Origin: Spironucleus salmonicida
Lineage: Eukaryota; Fornicata; Diplomonadida; Hexamitidae
Length of the DNA: 64,000 nt
Direction of reading: 5' to 3'
NCBI GenBank assembly: GCA_000497125.2
Contig: CM035319.1
Span: 1,418,001 to 1,482,000 of the forward strand
In this document: positions 22,184 to 34,555 of the stretch, one piece after another
Layout of the letters: each line of letters starts with the position of its first letter
Position numbering within the stretch: position 1 is the stretch's first letter
Notes under the pieces: generated by a model
Database searches by the model: none
Told to the model about the DNA's origin: nothing
What the model saw: the letters and a program-made list of their open reading frames with translations, nothing else
Position numbers and translations under genes: made by a program

Positions 22184-25100
22184 ATATAGTATAGTCTAAT
22201 ATTTTTTCATTTCATGAAAATTATCCATTTTATTTCAGCAAAATAAAGATATTGTTAAAATTAAACTATAATAGTAAGTTCTAGAATAATCATAAAATAT
22301 TGGCAATAATCATATCATTGCATCATATTCTTAATTTTAAATGCATTATTAAATTTTATCTATATTATTGTATAGTTAGAAAATTATTATCATTTAAAAC
22401 CTTGAAACTTAAATTATTGGAATAAAAAATATAAAGATTTAGTATTATTACTATCTAATATAATAGATGCAACTATAGAAATTATGTATTTATAATAAAC
22501 TTCTTTATAATTTTTATTGAAAGTTTTATCTAATGTAATGATTTCTGAGTTTTGTTTTTGCGACAATTCCAAAACAGGTTAACCATCAAATATAGATTAT
22601 CTATACTATACTTTCATAATATCCAGCTTTTTATCTGTTTTTAGTATATAATATTTTATTAGGAACACACATTAAATTTATTCATACCTAAACGCATATT
22701 CTGCATAATACAAATCCATTTTCATTTACTGTACTATTACCATTTTATTAATAATATAAGGTAACTCTTGTCAATAAAAAACGTAACTTATGGTTACATA
22801 TTTCATTAAACTTAATATTCGTATAAACTACATTCTACATTCAGATTTTACACATAACTTTCAAATATAAGTATTTTATCATTGTTAATAACAGTAGCAT
22901 GATATATTGTGTATATCTTTCTTAATTAGATAAATATCAATCTACATTTCTATATTATTATCTAGAATATCATTAATCTTTATATTAATCTAAGTGCTTA
23001 GAATATCCATTCATATCTTGCTTGATTAACTAAGTCTACTTTTAAATATAAATATGTATTTTAACATAATATATCTATTGTTTAAGAAGTTTTCAAAAAT
23101 ATAGGGTCTTTAGCTTATTGGATATCAATTAAATTTTAATAATAAAACAAATATTTCTATGTGTTAATATAGGAAAATTTACAATCCAAGAACATGGTAA
23201 CTATGTTTTGTGGAATTCTATTTCTTGCTTTCTAAAAAGAAAGAACGCTAAGTGAAATAAGAGTATTATAAAAGAAACTGAACTTGCTATATTTAATTAT
23301 ATGAAAATACTCCATATTAATATAATTATTGGCATAGTATACAAGTATACGTATCCCCAGTTATTATGGTCTAGATATTTTTAACCACAGTTATTTAAAA
23401 ACGCGTTCTTTGCTCCAATATGATTATCTAAGTTTGTTTATGGTAAAATAGATGTTGGTCTAACTTTTTTAAATTTTTACGTATTAATAATTATTAGTTA
23501 TAGAAATAAAATATTAAATAAGAAATTGTTTGATCCTCAAACAATCTTTTAACTTAGTTTCCCTAAGGAGTAGTTTCAAAAGTAGCAATTATATATTTCT
23601 TTTAATTTAGTAGTAGATTAAGCTTATGATTTATAATAGTTAGTATAGACAAGGATTTAAAAATATTGAAAAACCATTCAATTATTTTACAACGGTTAAG
23701 TTTTTTATTAGATACTATTCTATTATTAAAAGACTAAGATATGATTGAAAATGATAGTTATTACATCTACGTCACCTTTGCTTCACGATGATATTGTGTT
23801 TAATACTTATTGCAAAATTATGTGATATTATATAGATAAAAATGAGGAGAATATGGCTGCTCTATATTCTACTGTATATTCTCGTAAAAATTTATACTGG
23901 AACCTTTACAATATTTGATATTAGTCTAAAATTTATCATTATTTATCGTATTTTATTGAAAATAATTATTAGATGTTTAGTTTTTATTCATTATTTTTAA
24001 ATATAAAATTGCACTAACTACAAATTTTGCTAACTAACGTCTATAACCAAAAATATTATTAAATTTATGACCTACTTATTATATTTGAAGCGTTTATAAA
24101 CGTGACAAGTATAGTAATATTTTTGGTACAATAAAATATAAATAGTAGATTTTTAAAATGTAGCTAAGAAAGCTAATCATTACTTTAGACATATAAAATA
24201 TAAACCAATAATTGAATTAAATAATATTTTTAGTAATAGTTTACTCATATAATGCTTCAGAGTGAAGTGATTTTTCATTTATTGAGTTTACTATATTCTT
24301 ATTGAATGATTAATTTACTTTAACCCATATTTTGGCATTAAAAACTAGATATTATTAATTATAATTATTATTTGTTTGTCTTATTCCCTATGATTTACTT
24401 AAAAACATTTAACGATGCATAATTTATTGTTCTCTGATAAATATGTGTCTTATAATTGATCAGAATGCTTGATATGATACAATTATATTTATTATATATC
24501 ATAGTTATCACGTATAACTAAAAATAATTTAATCAATAATAAACAAATTGATATGAATATCAAAGATATGAATAAGTATAATTACACTAATTATATTTTG
24601 ATAGTTATATAGTATAAATTTTAGTAAGAATGATTAATATATAAGTGGAATATAATGATAATAACAATAAATTGTCAGCTGAATATATTTCTTAATATTC
24701 ACACTACATACGATATCTAGCAATTTTCTATTACTAAAAATTATGAGATACTAACCATAAGAACCTTTATCATAGTATAAATATTATAACACGATTTAAG
24801 ATGAAAAAAATCTATTACATTTTTAGGAAAATATTTTATGGGATACTCAATTTTACTAATTTGCTTTTCAAGCCTAAAATGAAGTTATATTCTAACCAAC
24901 TATGTGTACTGTAATATTTATTAAATAAAATACTTAATGGACTAGTTCTTGGCAACTTCCTAGGTTGCAAAATATTATAGACATATATTAGTACAACTAA
25001 GTGTGATAAAATAAGGAAGTTTCTTATATACTTGCTAAAATATTTTTTGATAGAATACTATATAAGATTTAAATAATGTAATATAATTTACCAATCTTCA

Positions 25101-27213
25101 TAACAGTAATTCTGCTTTATTTATTAATTTTTAGTTTAAAGCATCCGTTAATAATTATTAGTGTTGATGATTAAATTTTTGTAATATAACTAAATTATTT
25201 GAAATAAAAGGGTAATATAATATAACTAGATTAGAATTAATACTATGAGAGATTTTAGTGAATATAAATTCTAAAAATGTATTCCAAAATAAACGCTTAC
25301 AATTTATTAGGTGACCGGAAAATATCTACTAATAGATTAGGTTGTATACAGACTATAAACATTTGGCATCTACTAAATTACGTTTTTTTGGTATCTTCAG
25401 TATTAGTAAATAACTATTATAAATAATAAATCATATTTCAATGTTTTAATCAAACTTTTATTTAAAATTATTTGACTGTAAGTTATATGGTTTATATTAT
25501 CCCATGTAGCCTATATAATTTTACAGTTTATGTTTTATATTTTAACGACTCAAAAATATAAATGCTGATTATTTTATCATAGCTAATATATAAAATATTT
25601 CTATATACTAAAATGCTCTACACAAAAACGAATCTATATTATCTAAGTTTAAAAATGTGATCCATTTATATAATTGGAGTTCAGTTCATATTGAGTTTAA
25701 TTAGTTTTGGTTTATTACTAATGAGTAACAAGTTAATCACTCCCATATTTGCTTTGATTTATACAAAATATACACTATATAAAAACTTGGCAAATTTACG
25801 CTAACAAAATATTTTAGTTTATATTATGATAATTATTCAAATATTTATGTTTAAATATTACTTATAATGATTTTGTTTTAGACGAACGTATAAATATACA
25901 GTAAAAGCTAATATGAATATAGTTGTTATATTTTATTTATTTAATATATTGATACAGAATACAGATCATTATTTAGCATTTAAGTCAAGAAATCTTTATT
26001 TTTCACATTACCAATGATCATAATTCTGACATAAGTAATGCATTAAACTTTTTTCTATACTAAGTTTATAACATAAATTAGCAGTTTTTATATTAACTAT
26101 CAATCATATTATATAGATAGCTTTCTTATATGACGAATTGATTCAAGTAATTTAACTTAGAATGAGTTTTAACTATAAATTTGAGATCAGCATAACATAT
26201 ATAAATACTAAAACTGTATTTCATTTTTTACTTAACGCTAAAGTTTCTATATTAATAATGTTTTATTAACCGAAAATCCGTATTTAAAGTTGCATAAAAT
26301 TAAGGGATTGACTGTTTTTATATAATGGACTCTTGCATTATTGAATGACACAAATATTAGAAACTGGTTCAATAAAATAGTTGGATTAATATTTGTCATT
26401 AAAGATAGATAAATACTTTTTATCAAATATTTCAAATCAGGCTGAAACTAAAATTTTAATATCAAATAATATTGTAATACTAGTCAACTTAAGTATTAAG
26501 ACTACTATTAAAAACAATTAGTATTAATAAATATTTAAAGAAATTACATTTAAGATCATAGAGAAGGACAATGATAATCTGAAAAGTTATTTATTAAAAT
26601 ATTTTCTTTCAGATCTTAGTTCGATATATAAGATAGTTTTTTTAAATTTGAATAGGAACGTATGTTGTTGTCAGAATATGAGTTTTATCACTAGAAATAA
26701 AGGAATTTTAGTGCACATATGTTGAATTTTTTAAAAGCAAAATTAAGCAGATTACAATTTTTACATAGCTGCTATTTTAATGATATATAACTTTTATGAT
26801 AAAAATTATATATATATCAGGTGTACTGACTTTTTAAATCAGCTACCATTGATAATTATTTATTTAAGGTCTATCAGGATAATTTTACATATAAAATTCT
26901 CTGGTGGCGTGCCCCTCAATAATAGATACTGGATATATATTGGTATTAAGTAGCAATGTCTAACTAATATTGAAAGCTATTAACTAAATTTAATGCAATT
27001 ATTTTCCGTCGTTTAACAAAATTACAATATTTTATAAAAAAATGAATATATAAGGTAAATATTAGATAATAGGATGGTAGATTAAATATATGTAAAAGAA
27101 TTTGGTTCCACAAGCATCAGTTATATTTAAGATGATATTATGTCCAGGCAAAATGTGGAGGTAATATAACAACATTTTTATAAATTACGGAAAATAAAAT
27201 CACTGGATGAACT
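22184..27213. other. 5-kb gene desert between convergent genes
   Basis: About 5030 bp with very high AT content and no open frame that looks like a gene even when only TGA is counted as stop. The longest ATG-started frames I followed here (25504-26133, 209 codons; 23842-24109, 88 codons) are rich in Ile, Tyr, Phe and Asn with almost no Gly or acidic residues, as expected of random AT-rich DNA. No tRNA, tandem array, terminal inverted repeat or transposase fragment was recognised. Its flanking genes converge, a configuration that elsewhere in the window leaves 0-16 nt. Candidate explanations are an AT-rich centromere, a replication or chromatin element, an inserted and decayed element, or noncoding RNA genes. 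Confidence 0.7.
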
Positions 27214-27930
27214 TCATTTTTTTAACATAAGTTCATATTTCAATTTCCATTCATGTGCTTCAAGTTCATATTTTTCAACTAGTTATTGCAATTCTTGAAC
27301 CTTATTTAGTTATATTTCGCTTTCCATTAATTTTTATGATAGTTCGTGATCTTGACAATTAAAATTATCAATTTCATTCTATAAATTATCGTTACTTTAA
27401 ATTAATTTTTACAGTTATTAAGTTTATAAAAATTTATCCTCATTAAGGGCTACAATTTCTGACTTTAAAGTTTAAATTTGTTATTAAAGTTAATTATATA
27501 CTTATGATTACTAATATTATTCTTCCACGTTTATTTCAAAAACAGAACAATCCATTTTCTTCATAAATTAAATAATAGAAGGAAATTTTGATTAAAATTC
27601 ATTTATAAGGAGAAGTTATGATTATATTTTACTTTAGAGCAAAATACAATTTTCACACTAAACAATACCTACTAATTATTGAATTTTTTCTAATTCGATC
27701 TGTTGATTAGTTATAATAATATCTTTTTCACAAATTTTAGTATTAAAATGTTATTATAAAGTTAACAATTCTTCTTCTAGTATTTTAATTCTCTTTTCTA
27801 ACTATCTAGTACTTTAAGTTTATAAGTTATTCCTATCAGCACGAGTCTATATACTTTAACTTTCATTGGCTTACATTTAAGAGATTTCCTATAGCTAAGA
27901 TTAATGAGTGGAAGTGTTATCAACTTACAT
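27214..27930 (-). CDS. Coiled-coil protein
   Basis: A 238-residue protein, glutamine-rich at the N-terminus (residues 1-45), then mostly heptad coiled coil with a short break around residues 100-125 (a Cys-x2-Cys pair and a phenylalanine-rich segment). The start chosen is ATG 27930, which begins ATG-TAA; a second ATG lies 18 codons further in. It follows the gene at 27982 after 51 nt, in the same reading phase. No function assigned. Confidence 0.65.
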
Positions 27931-27981
27931 TTTGCAAAGTTTATACTTAATATAAATAATATTATATAATAATTTATATAA

Positions 27982-28395
27982 TCAATGTGTATGATCATGA
28001 AACTCTGTTGCATCGTTATGCTGAAATGCTTTACATTTATAATATATTATTTTATCAATTTCACAATCAGATATATTATAGAACCTCGTAAAAATAGAAA
28101 AATAATACTCTTTTTTCTTTAAAATTTCTTTTACCACACATTTTCTTTTTGCACTACTATGATTTAGACTAATTACATTATTATGACTTATCTAATTCAT
28201 CGGTAATGATAGTAACTTGATAACATCTTCATTTTGAAAATCTCCTTCATATGAAGCAATAAAAATAATAATTCCAAATGCAATATTATTAAAATTTAAA
28301 ATAGCACCTAGTTAATCTTAATGTTATTACTAAATTTTCAGATTAGTATCAAATATAACCTTCATCTTTGTCCAAACTGGGTAAATTAGATCCAT
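27982..28395 (-). CDS. Unknown small protein overlapping the upstream gene
   Basis: A 137-residue frame ending at TGA 27982-27984. The middle (GAILNFNNIAFGIIIFIASY) is hydrophobic; the rest is polar with clustered Lys and Cys. Not recognised. The ATG used overlaps the 3' end of the preceding gene by 47 nt in another frame, and the AT-rich sequence just before it resembles an ordinary spacer. Either a real overlap exists, the upstream gene really ends earlier, or the two are one gene joined by a splice or frameshift. Confidence 0.45.
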
Positions 28396-29182
28396 TATTT
28401 AAATAATTATTTATCTTATTAATTAAATAATATTAATCTATAATTATTATAACATAAAGTTAAAAAAATTATGGCATAACTAATTATTTAGCACAGTCGA
28501 GCATGTCTTGTCCTACATCAAATCCATAATATAATTTCTTATGTAACTAAATACACTTTTAAGACACAATCTAGTTAAACTGTATTATATAAGCATTTTT
28601 CTAATTACTAATTATAAAATACCATTCCTAATTCAAAAATATGCAATATTCAACGTTGCCACTTACATGTTGCTGAAATAAGTCAACAACCTTCACTTCC
28701 AAACCCTTCATATTCCATAATAAATTCCCAATTAATTTCCTTTCTTCTTAGTCAAATAAAAGTGTTTTATTATAATTATCAGCATGACCTATGATTTTAC
28801 ATTCAGATTTTTCAACTTAATATTCTTTCATATCACACTAAACAACATAAAATCTTCCAAATTCTTTTAATATGAAACCGATTTTCTCTTGATTTCGTAT
28901 CCAAAATTCAACACCAAATCGCAAATACTACTTTTCTACAACTACAGTTTTAACCCCATGCCATCCTATTTTTTGGTAAAACAATGACTCACAACGTTTT
29001 AAATTAGTTTCAAAATTAGCAGATTTTTTATCAAAAAAGTGGAATTTTTAAGACCCTTAAAAGGATATAATTTTGCCACAAAAAATATCACTATTATACA
29101 TATATTAATCAATGTTAGTAGAAACTTAGTTTGTAGGAATATTTTCAATAATTCGTACATCGTTAAAGTCAATTTTTTGCAT
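28349..29182 (-). CDS. Unknown protein with anomalous 3' end
   Basis: A 277-residue frame from ATG 29182 to TGA 28349. Residues 1-230 look like an alpha/beta protein with many aromatic residues (for example KIGWHGVKTVVVEKQYLRFG near 80); no family is recognised. The last 45 residues, from about 28500 on, have spacer-like composition (runs of Ile, Tyr, Asn and Leu), so the true end may be earlier. No TGA occurs there, and the frame runs through the start of the next gene. Confidence 0.55.
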
Positions 29183-29720
29183 TAAAAACCAACAAAAAGC
29201 TTGTTTTGCTAGCTAATAAAGGGGTTAGTTTTCATCAAATTACTATTCGGCGCATTTTCTACATTTTTATGAAAATAAAAAATTCTAATCGTAAGAAATT
29301 GTATTAATTACGTTCTTGCAGCTACAAAATCCAGGAAAAATGTGATAATTTTTTGCAGTTTTGATTGTTTGTGAGGAGAAAAGTATAGGGGTTTTAATAT
29401 GTTATAATATGAGTTCATCTGCCTCGACTGAAAGCGCATTTAGAGGATATTTAAGCAGTAGTTTATCAACTTCGTAATTATTAGATTACAAAAGGGTTAA
29501 AATATGAAGTATTTAACGATTAACTGATTAAGATCGTTAGGTATCAATTTTTGGTTTTAAAATCTTTTTCAGCTTATTCAAAATAGTTTAAACCGTTTAG
29601 TCCATTTTATTATTATTTGCTTAATTATATACAGAGTAACTTTATTATTTTAAATCCAGAAATTCTCTTAATGTATATATTTTTTATATTATTATTTTTT
29701 ATAAGACATAGAAAGTATAA
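29183..29720. other. AT-rich spacer with one tiny ORF
   Basis: Region between divergent genes (29182 minus, 29721 plus). The only ATG-started frame of note is 29409-29507, 32 codons, Ser-rich at its N-terminus. A 32-nt string at 29541-29572 has intron-like ends (GTATCA...TTTTTCAG), but splicing it does not create a convincing longer gene. Treated as promoter-bearing spacer; a small peptide gene remains possible. Confidence 0.35.
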
Positions 29721-30233
29721 ATGCCGTATCGTGAATGGGATATTTAGGAGCTTGATAAGCTGAAATCTGCGGTATAACAATACACAAATAAGAATAGAAC
29801 AAATTGGTTGGCAGTTGCATGCTTTGTCAAGACGCGATCAGCACGTCAGTGTTAAGATAGATATCTAAATAGAATGAAAAATTAGGAACATTTTGTTACA
29901 AAAACAAATAATTTTCATACTGCATGGAAATAGGAAGAAGAGATATTGCTAAAAGAGCTGGTTGCCCTTCATGGGCATAAGTGGACTTTATTCTAAGAGT
30001 ATTTTCCAGGAAGAGACGCAAATAAAATAAAATCTAAATTTTATAATGTTGAAAGAAGATCATAATGTGATAAATCAATGGAGAATACATAGACAAGTAA
30101 TATTGAAACTTCTTTTAGTTGGAAAGTTTTTGATCATTAAAGGCAAGCTTCAATTGAACTAGAAGAAGACTAAGAAGAAGTTGATTTTTTCGGCACAGAA
30201 TATTTTGATTATATTAACAAAGAAGATAAGTGA
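29721..30233 (+). CDS. Two-repeat Myb/SANT DNA-binding protein
   Basis: A 170-residue protein with two Myb repeats. Repeat 1 (residues about 4-50) has REWDIQELDKLKSAV, NWLAVACFV and RSARQCQDRYLN; repeat 2 (about 68-110) has AWKQEEEILLKELVALHGHKW and GRDANKIKSKFYN. The regularly spaced Trp/Phe residues and the QC-x-x-R-Y recognition helix are typical of R2R3-type Myb proteins, which bind DNA in the nucleus. The C-terminus is acidic and could be an activation or interaction region. Confidence 0.85.
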
Positions 30234-30356
30234 ATGTATAAGCTTAGATATATTCTATTCATATATTATAGAATTTTTTAATTATTCAATTATTTCTAGA
30301 ATCACCTTATAATACACTATTATATCATGATTTTATTATTTATATTAAAATTCAAA

Positions 30357-33300
30357 ATGGAAGACGCATTACGCCGCTTCTAAAATCTAAAACTAGAATA
30401 AATAACACTCGAAGGATAATCAAAAACGGCAATAAGCGATGATATTCCTGAAATAGTGAATAATTTAGCTAGGTAACTTACTCCACTTTTTTGGAACCGT
30501 TTGATTGCTATAAATTTATCAAGTTCCAATCTCACAGTTTTCCCCTCTTGTTTAAAGATTTGTGAATCATTATAAGAGCTAAATTTATCTAAAAATAACC
30601 TTTCAAGACTCCCATCGTAATTTTTTGTTCAGTATTTTCCGTTTTTGAAAATTATTGATGTATCTGATAATTATCTTAACAATATCTATGATATACAAAA
30701 ATTAGGTTAGCTGCATGAGCTTGAAGTTTTATCAGTTCAAGGTAATATGTTACCATAAATTGCATCTAGAATTGAATTTCTTTCGACTATTTTGTTCTGC
30801 AAAATTTCAGAAAATACTTTATTTAACCGTAATTTAAATCGGTTTGCAGTATTTATGAACCTAGGAAACCATTTTGTTATTTAAAACTCATTTATAGATC
30901 AGCTAAAATTAGTAGTAAAAGCTGAAGAATTCATTAGCTTAAACGGATTGGATTAACTTAAAAATGGAGCTTATGAATCAAATGAATTACCAGTTGATGT
31001 TACACAGCTTGTAGATGGATCTTTATTTAGCAAGAAAGGTGAGGTTTGGTTCAATGGTCCAGGCTGTGTATTAATTAAAGATGATAGATTAGAAGCCCCA
31101 ATTGTTGTATTAGGTAGTTGTAAAGATAGCCAGCTTATGGGGATAAATGAAAGAACAAGAAAATTATTGATGGAAGAGACTTAATAATACGATTAAATCC
31201 TTAATACATAAAATAACACTTTTGTATAATAACATGTTATTAAATATGGATTTTTTGGATCAACTTATTTTTGTTACGATTTACCGATAAAGACAAGATA
31301 GACAAAATAAAATTCAAGATAGTTATCGACTACAGAACTTATCAATAAAAAAGTCGTTAAAGACTAAAAAATTTCATCTACATCCAATAATGCAAAGCTA
31401 GAAAAGTTATCATTAGACATTATTAATTAATTACCTTCTGAAATAGAAAAATACTTATTGAATAAATGTTAAGAATAACATTTTATAGTAAATTTAAATT
31501 AAAGAAAATTGACAGATACTGGCATGTTTAGAAGATTAAGAGTACTTAATGGTTTAATTATTACGGTATCTGATTATGATGGCGCGCTATAGTCTCATAA
31601 CCTGTAAAATAAAAGTAGAATTATGATGTTATAGGCAGCGTAACCAATTAAATAAAATGTGCCTTAACCACCTATGATGAAATAAATTAAATCAACAAAT
31701 TCGTAAAAAGTTACTGGATAAGCTGCTGAAGATCTTAAATGTGAACCTAGTGCAATAAACACTACAAAAAATATGTCAGAGGAAATTAGAAAAAGATAAG
31801 TTTATGATAGAGTTATTAAACTGAACAAAGATGAGCAAATCAAAGCACAATAAGAAATAAAGGAGTTTATTAAATCTGGGCAATTAACTGATGATGATAA
31901 TGAATATTAATTTAGTATGATTCTCAGAGCATATGATGAAGAAACTGACCCAGATGTATTTACATTTATTTAAAAGTGCAAAGAATTATAGTCAGAGTAT
32001 GCACTGGAATAAACATAGAATGATTAATAACATAGTAAAGGAGAAGATTTTGTATAAAATTTATTGGCTAAAGACGATCTTACAATGTCTTAGCGATTCT
32101 AATAAACGTTTGATTTCAAATCAACATAATCTTATAACAACTAAGTATCAACAAAAACTCTAAATATTGATGATCTTAAACTATCTACTACTAACTAAAT
32201 CCCAGAGTCCGATTATTTGAAAAAACTATCAATGACAACTTCATCAGTTGGTGTAAATCATAGAAATTTTAGCAATAATATTAACTCGCCAGAATAACAG
32301 ACACTAATTTCTACGAGATAATCGCCAAGTAAAGAATAGAAATCATAAATAGTTGAAAAAGATTCCAGAGCCATAGAAGTGGCAATGCTATAATCTTAAT
32401 TAGCCTAAGAATAACTTGATAAGTATAAATTATAGAAAGCTAACTAACCAATATCAATGGGTGTGATAAAATCAAATAATATGTCGACATCGTTGAATGT
32501 TACTGAAGAAAATGCGTTACTGTCTACATTTAAAATGTCTTTGGACTATGCGGACCCAATGAACCATGTTTAAGAAAATACCATGCTTTACACAACAATA
32601 AATGAATAATAATCTAGATTTTAGCATGTATCAAAATCATAAATAGGAAACCCAATAGTTATTACAGATGCATCCAAAATCCCGCTACCACTAGAGAGTT
32701 AAAGTTTATCATTCTAAGATATAAAAGATTAAACAATGCAGCATAGTTAATTTTCTAAAGCTCTACCTACAGTATAAAGAAGTAAATTAGAACCTAGTTT
32801 TGATGAAGTTTTACGAGAAGAAATAATATAGCAACATTAGGCTACAAGTTAATTATTCAAATAAACATCAGAGAGATTGGATCCTTAAGTAAGGCGATAA
32901 CTTGGCCGGCCAGATAGTCAATATTCTACAGTGGACACAAAACATGGAGGGGTTTCTGTTATGCGCCACTCAGCATTATTAGACGTCGTGATGTAAGGCG
33001 ATGCATAAAGAGCAGCAGCAAATAGATACAACTTAAAAGATTCCACAATGAATAGATTAAAAAAACCAACTATGGCACAAAGTCCTAAAAAATAAAATAA
33101 AAGATTAAATGGACCATTAGCTTATACCAGTTAAGAATTAATGTAGAATATAGATTCTAGTTTAACTAGGTAAAATTTATAGTTTGAATTTGGAAGAAAG
33201 GATAATTTTGCTAATTCAGATACGTAATAGTAGCATATGCTTAATTAACTAGTAAAGTAAAACAATGAGGATATTGAAAAATAGATATATAATAAAAATT

Positions 33301-33935
33301 TTAGAGAGCACTAAAGGAAAATGAAATTAATTAACGAATAAAAACAAATGGATTAATATTATGACAAGGCATCAGGCCCTCTTTTGGTGTATGTCAAATA
33401 AAAACGAAAAGTTGAACATTTACAAGAAAAGAATGAGTAAATAAAATTAAGAAAACATACTGCGTCTGGTAATGCTACGTAAAACTAAACTATTAATAAA
33501 AGTGGCGGAATAACACGGCATGGAAAGGTGATCAATGTATTGAATATTTAATCTGTAGAAGAGGCAGCTGAATAAGCTAGCACTATGAAGGTAACATAAG
33601 GCGAACTTATTGATGTTAGTAGTTATATTATGAAGAATGCAAATACGCAAATATCATAATTACATAATTATGGTAATAGTTTTATACAAAAAGAAATGCT
33701 TTGGGATGAATAACAGTAAGATCCTGTCTATAAACTTACACGAAATGGTCAAACCAGCGATTTCTTTAAAGAGTTAGATAATGAAAAACCTATTGAAAAT
33801 TTCAAAATTACAGAAGAATGCAAAAGGTTTAACAACGCGTTACTGCAACAAAAAGATACTAAAAATATATTTAAATCATAAATAAGCTAGGCACGATAAA
33901 TAGCACAGGAAGTTGCTAATACTCTATTTGAGTGA
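30357..33935 (+). CDS. Large LRR protein with long disordered tail
   Basis: An 1192-residue protein. Residues about 45-150 contain several leucine-rich repeats, for example LIAINLSSSNLTVFP, LQELNLSKNNLSRLP and LHELEVLSVQGNMLP. They are followed by a globular stretch near 205-275 (VDGSLFSKKGEVWFNGPGCV and IVVLGSC) and a second short LRR-like segment near 390. The rest is glutamine- and serine-rich, probably disordered, with a coiled coil near 960-1030. Over 100 Gln codons are TAA/TAG. It may be a cytoskeletal or ciliary scaffold; function unknown. The stop is TGA 33933, 46 nt before the Sec22-like gene. Confidence 0.75.
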
Positions 33936-33981
33936 TGTATTATATATGATATAATAATGATATCTTCGATTCCTCTAAGTA

Positions 33982-34542
33982 ATGTAGTAGACACATGTCT
34001 TTAGACTCGCTGACGGTTTGCCTATTTGCAAAAGCCCAGATATACTGGACTAAAAAGTAGAGAAGCTAGCATAATAGTTGATCTCAACGAAAGAGCTAAG
34101 TGGTAAATTTGAAAAATATTATTTCTTAAAGAGAAATAATGTTTTATTTGTATCAAGCAATGCAAATCTGTTAGAGCCATTAGCAGACGCTTTTAAGTAC
34201 GATGATATTAATTTATTAGCATAACCATACTAATATCAACATTTATCTTAAATAATAAAAAATACTAGACCTGTTGACTTCGTTCAAGCTTCATTTGACA
34301 AACTTAGTTAAGAAGTTTAAATCTCAAAACAACTAGCTGAATAAAATTTATCATAAGTATTAGAAAGAGGATAAAAACTTAATGATATAGAGACTATTAC
34401 ATCAGAGCTTGCTGAGGGATCTAAAAATATATTTGGAGTAGCTACCAAACTAGACCGTGCTGCATTTTTAAGAAAGTATGGAACAGTTGCAACAGTTTGT
34501 GGTTTTATGCTTTTGCTGTTGCTACTTAAAATATTTTGGTGA
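33982..34542 (+). CDS. SEC22: Sec22-like longin R-SNARE
   Basis: A 186-residue protein starting ATG-TAG-TAG. The N-terminus (HVFRLADGLPICKSPD) matches the start of the Sec22 longin domain. Residues 112-165 form the SNARE helix, with zero-layer Arg129 in QVLERGQKL. Residues about 168-186 are a single C-terminal membrane anchor. Sec22 is the R-SNARE of ER-Golgi vesicle fusion. The chain is about 30 residues shorter than animal Sec22, mainly in the longin domain. It ends 13 nt from the convergent WD40 gene. Confidence 0.85.
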
Positions 34543-34555
34543 TTTATTAAATTAC

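Noticed and set aside
23424-23669. 81-codon stretch that looked protein-like, possible pseudogene
   Set aside because: It has no start, is short, and did not connect in frame with sequence on either side when rechecked, so it is not distinguishable from chance.
25504-26133. 209-codon frame without TGA in the desert
   Set aside because: In DNA this AT-rich, TGA is rare and frames of this length are expected by chance; the product is nearly all Ile, Tyr, Phe, Asn, Lys and Leu with almost no Gly or acidic residues.
26900-26945. GC-richer string in the desert considered as a tRNA
   Set aside because: No acceptor-stem pairing or T-loop consensus could be fitted; no tRNA was convincing anywhere in the window.
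22184-27213. Desert as a transposon with terminal inverted repeats
   Set aside because: The sequences next to 22184 and 27213 are not inverted or direct repeats of each other, and no transposase-like frame was found; a fully decayed element cannot be excluded.
29541-29572. 32-nt intron-like string (GTATCA...TTTTTCAG)
   Set aside because: Removing it does not join sensible exons, and no other gene in the window needs splicing.
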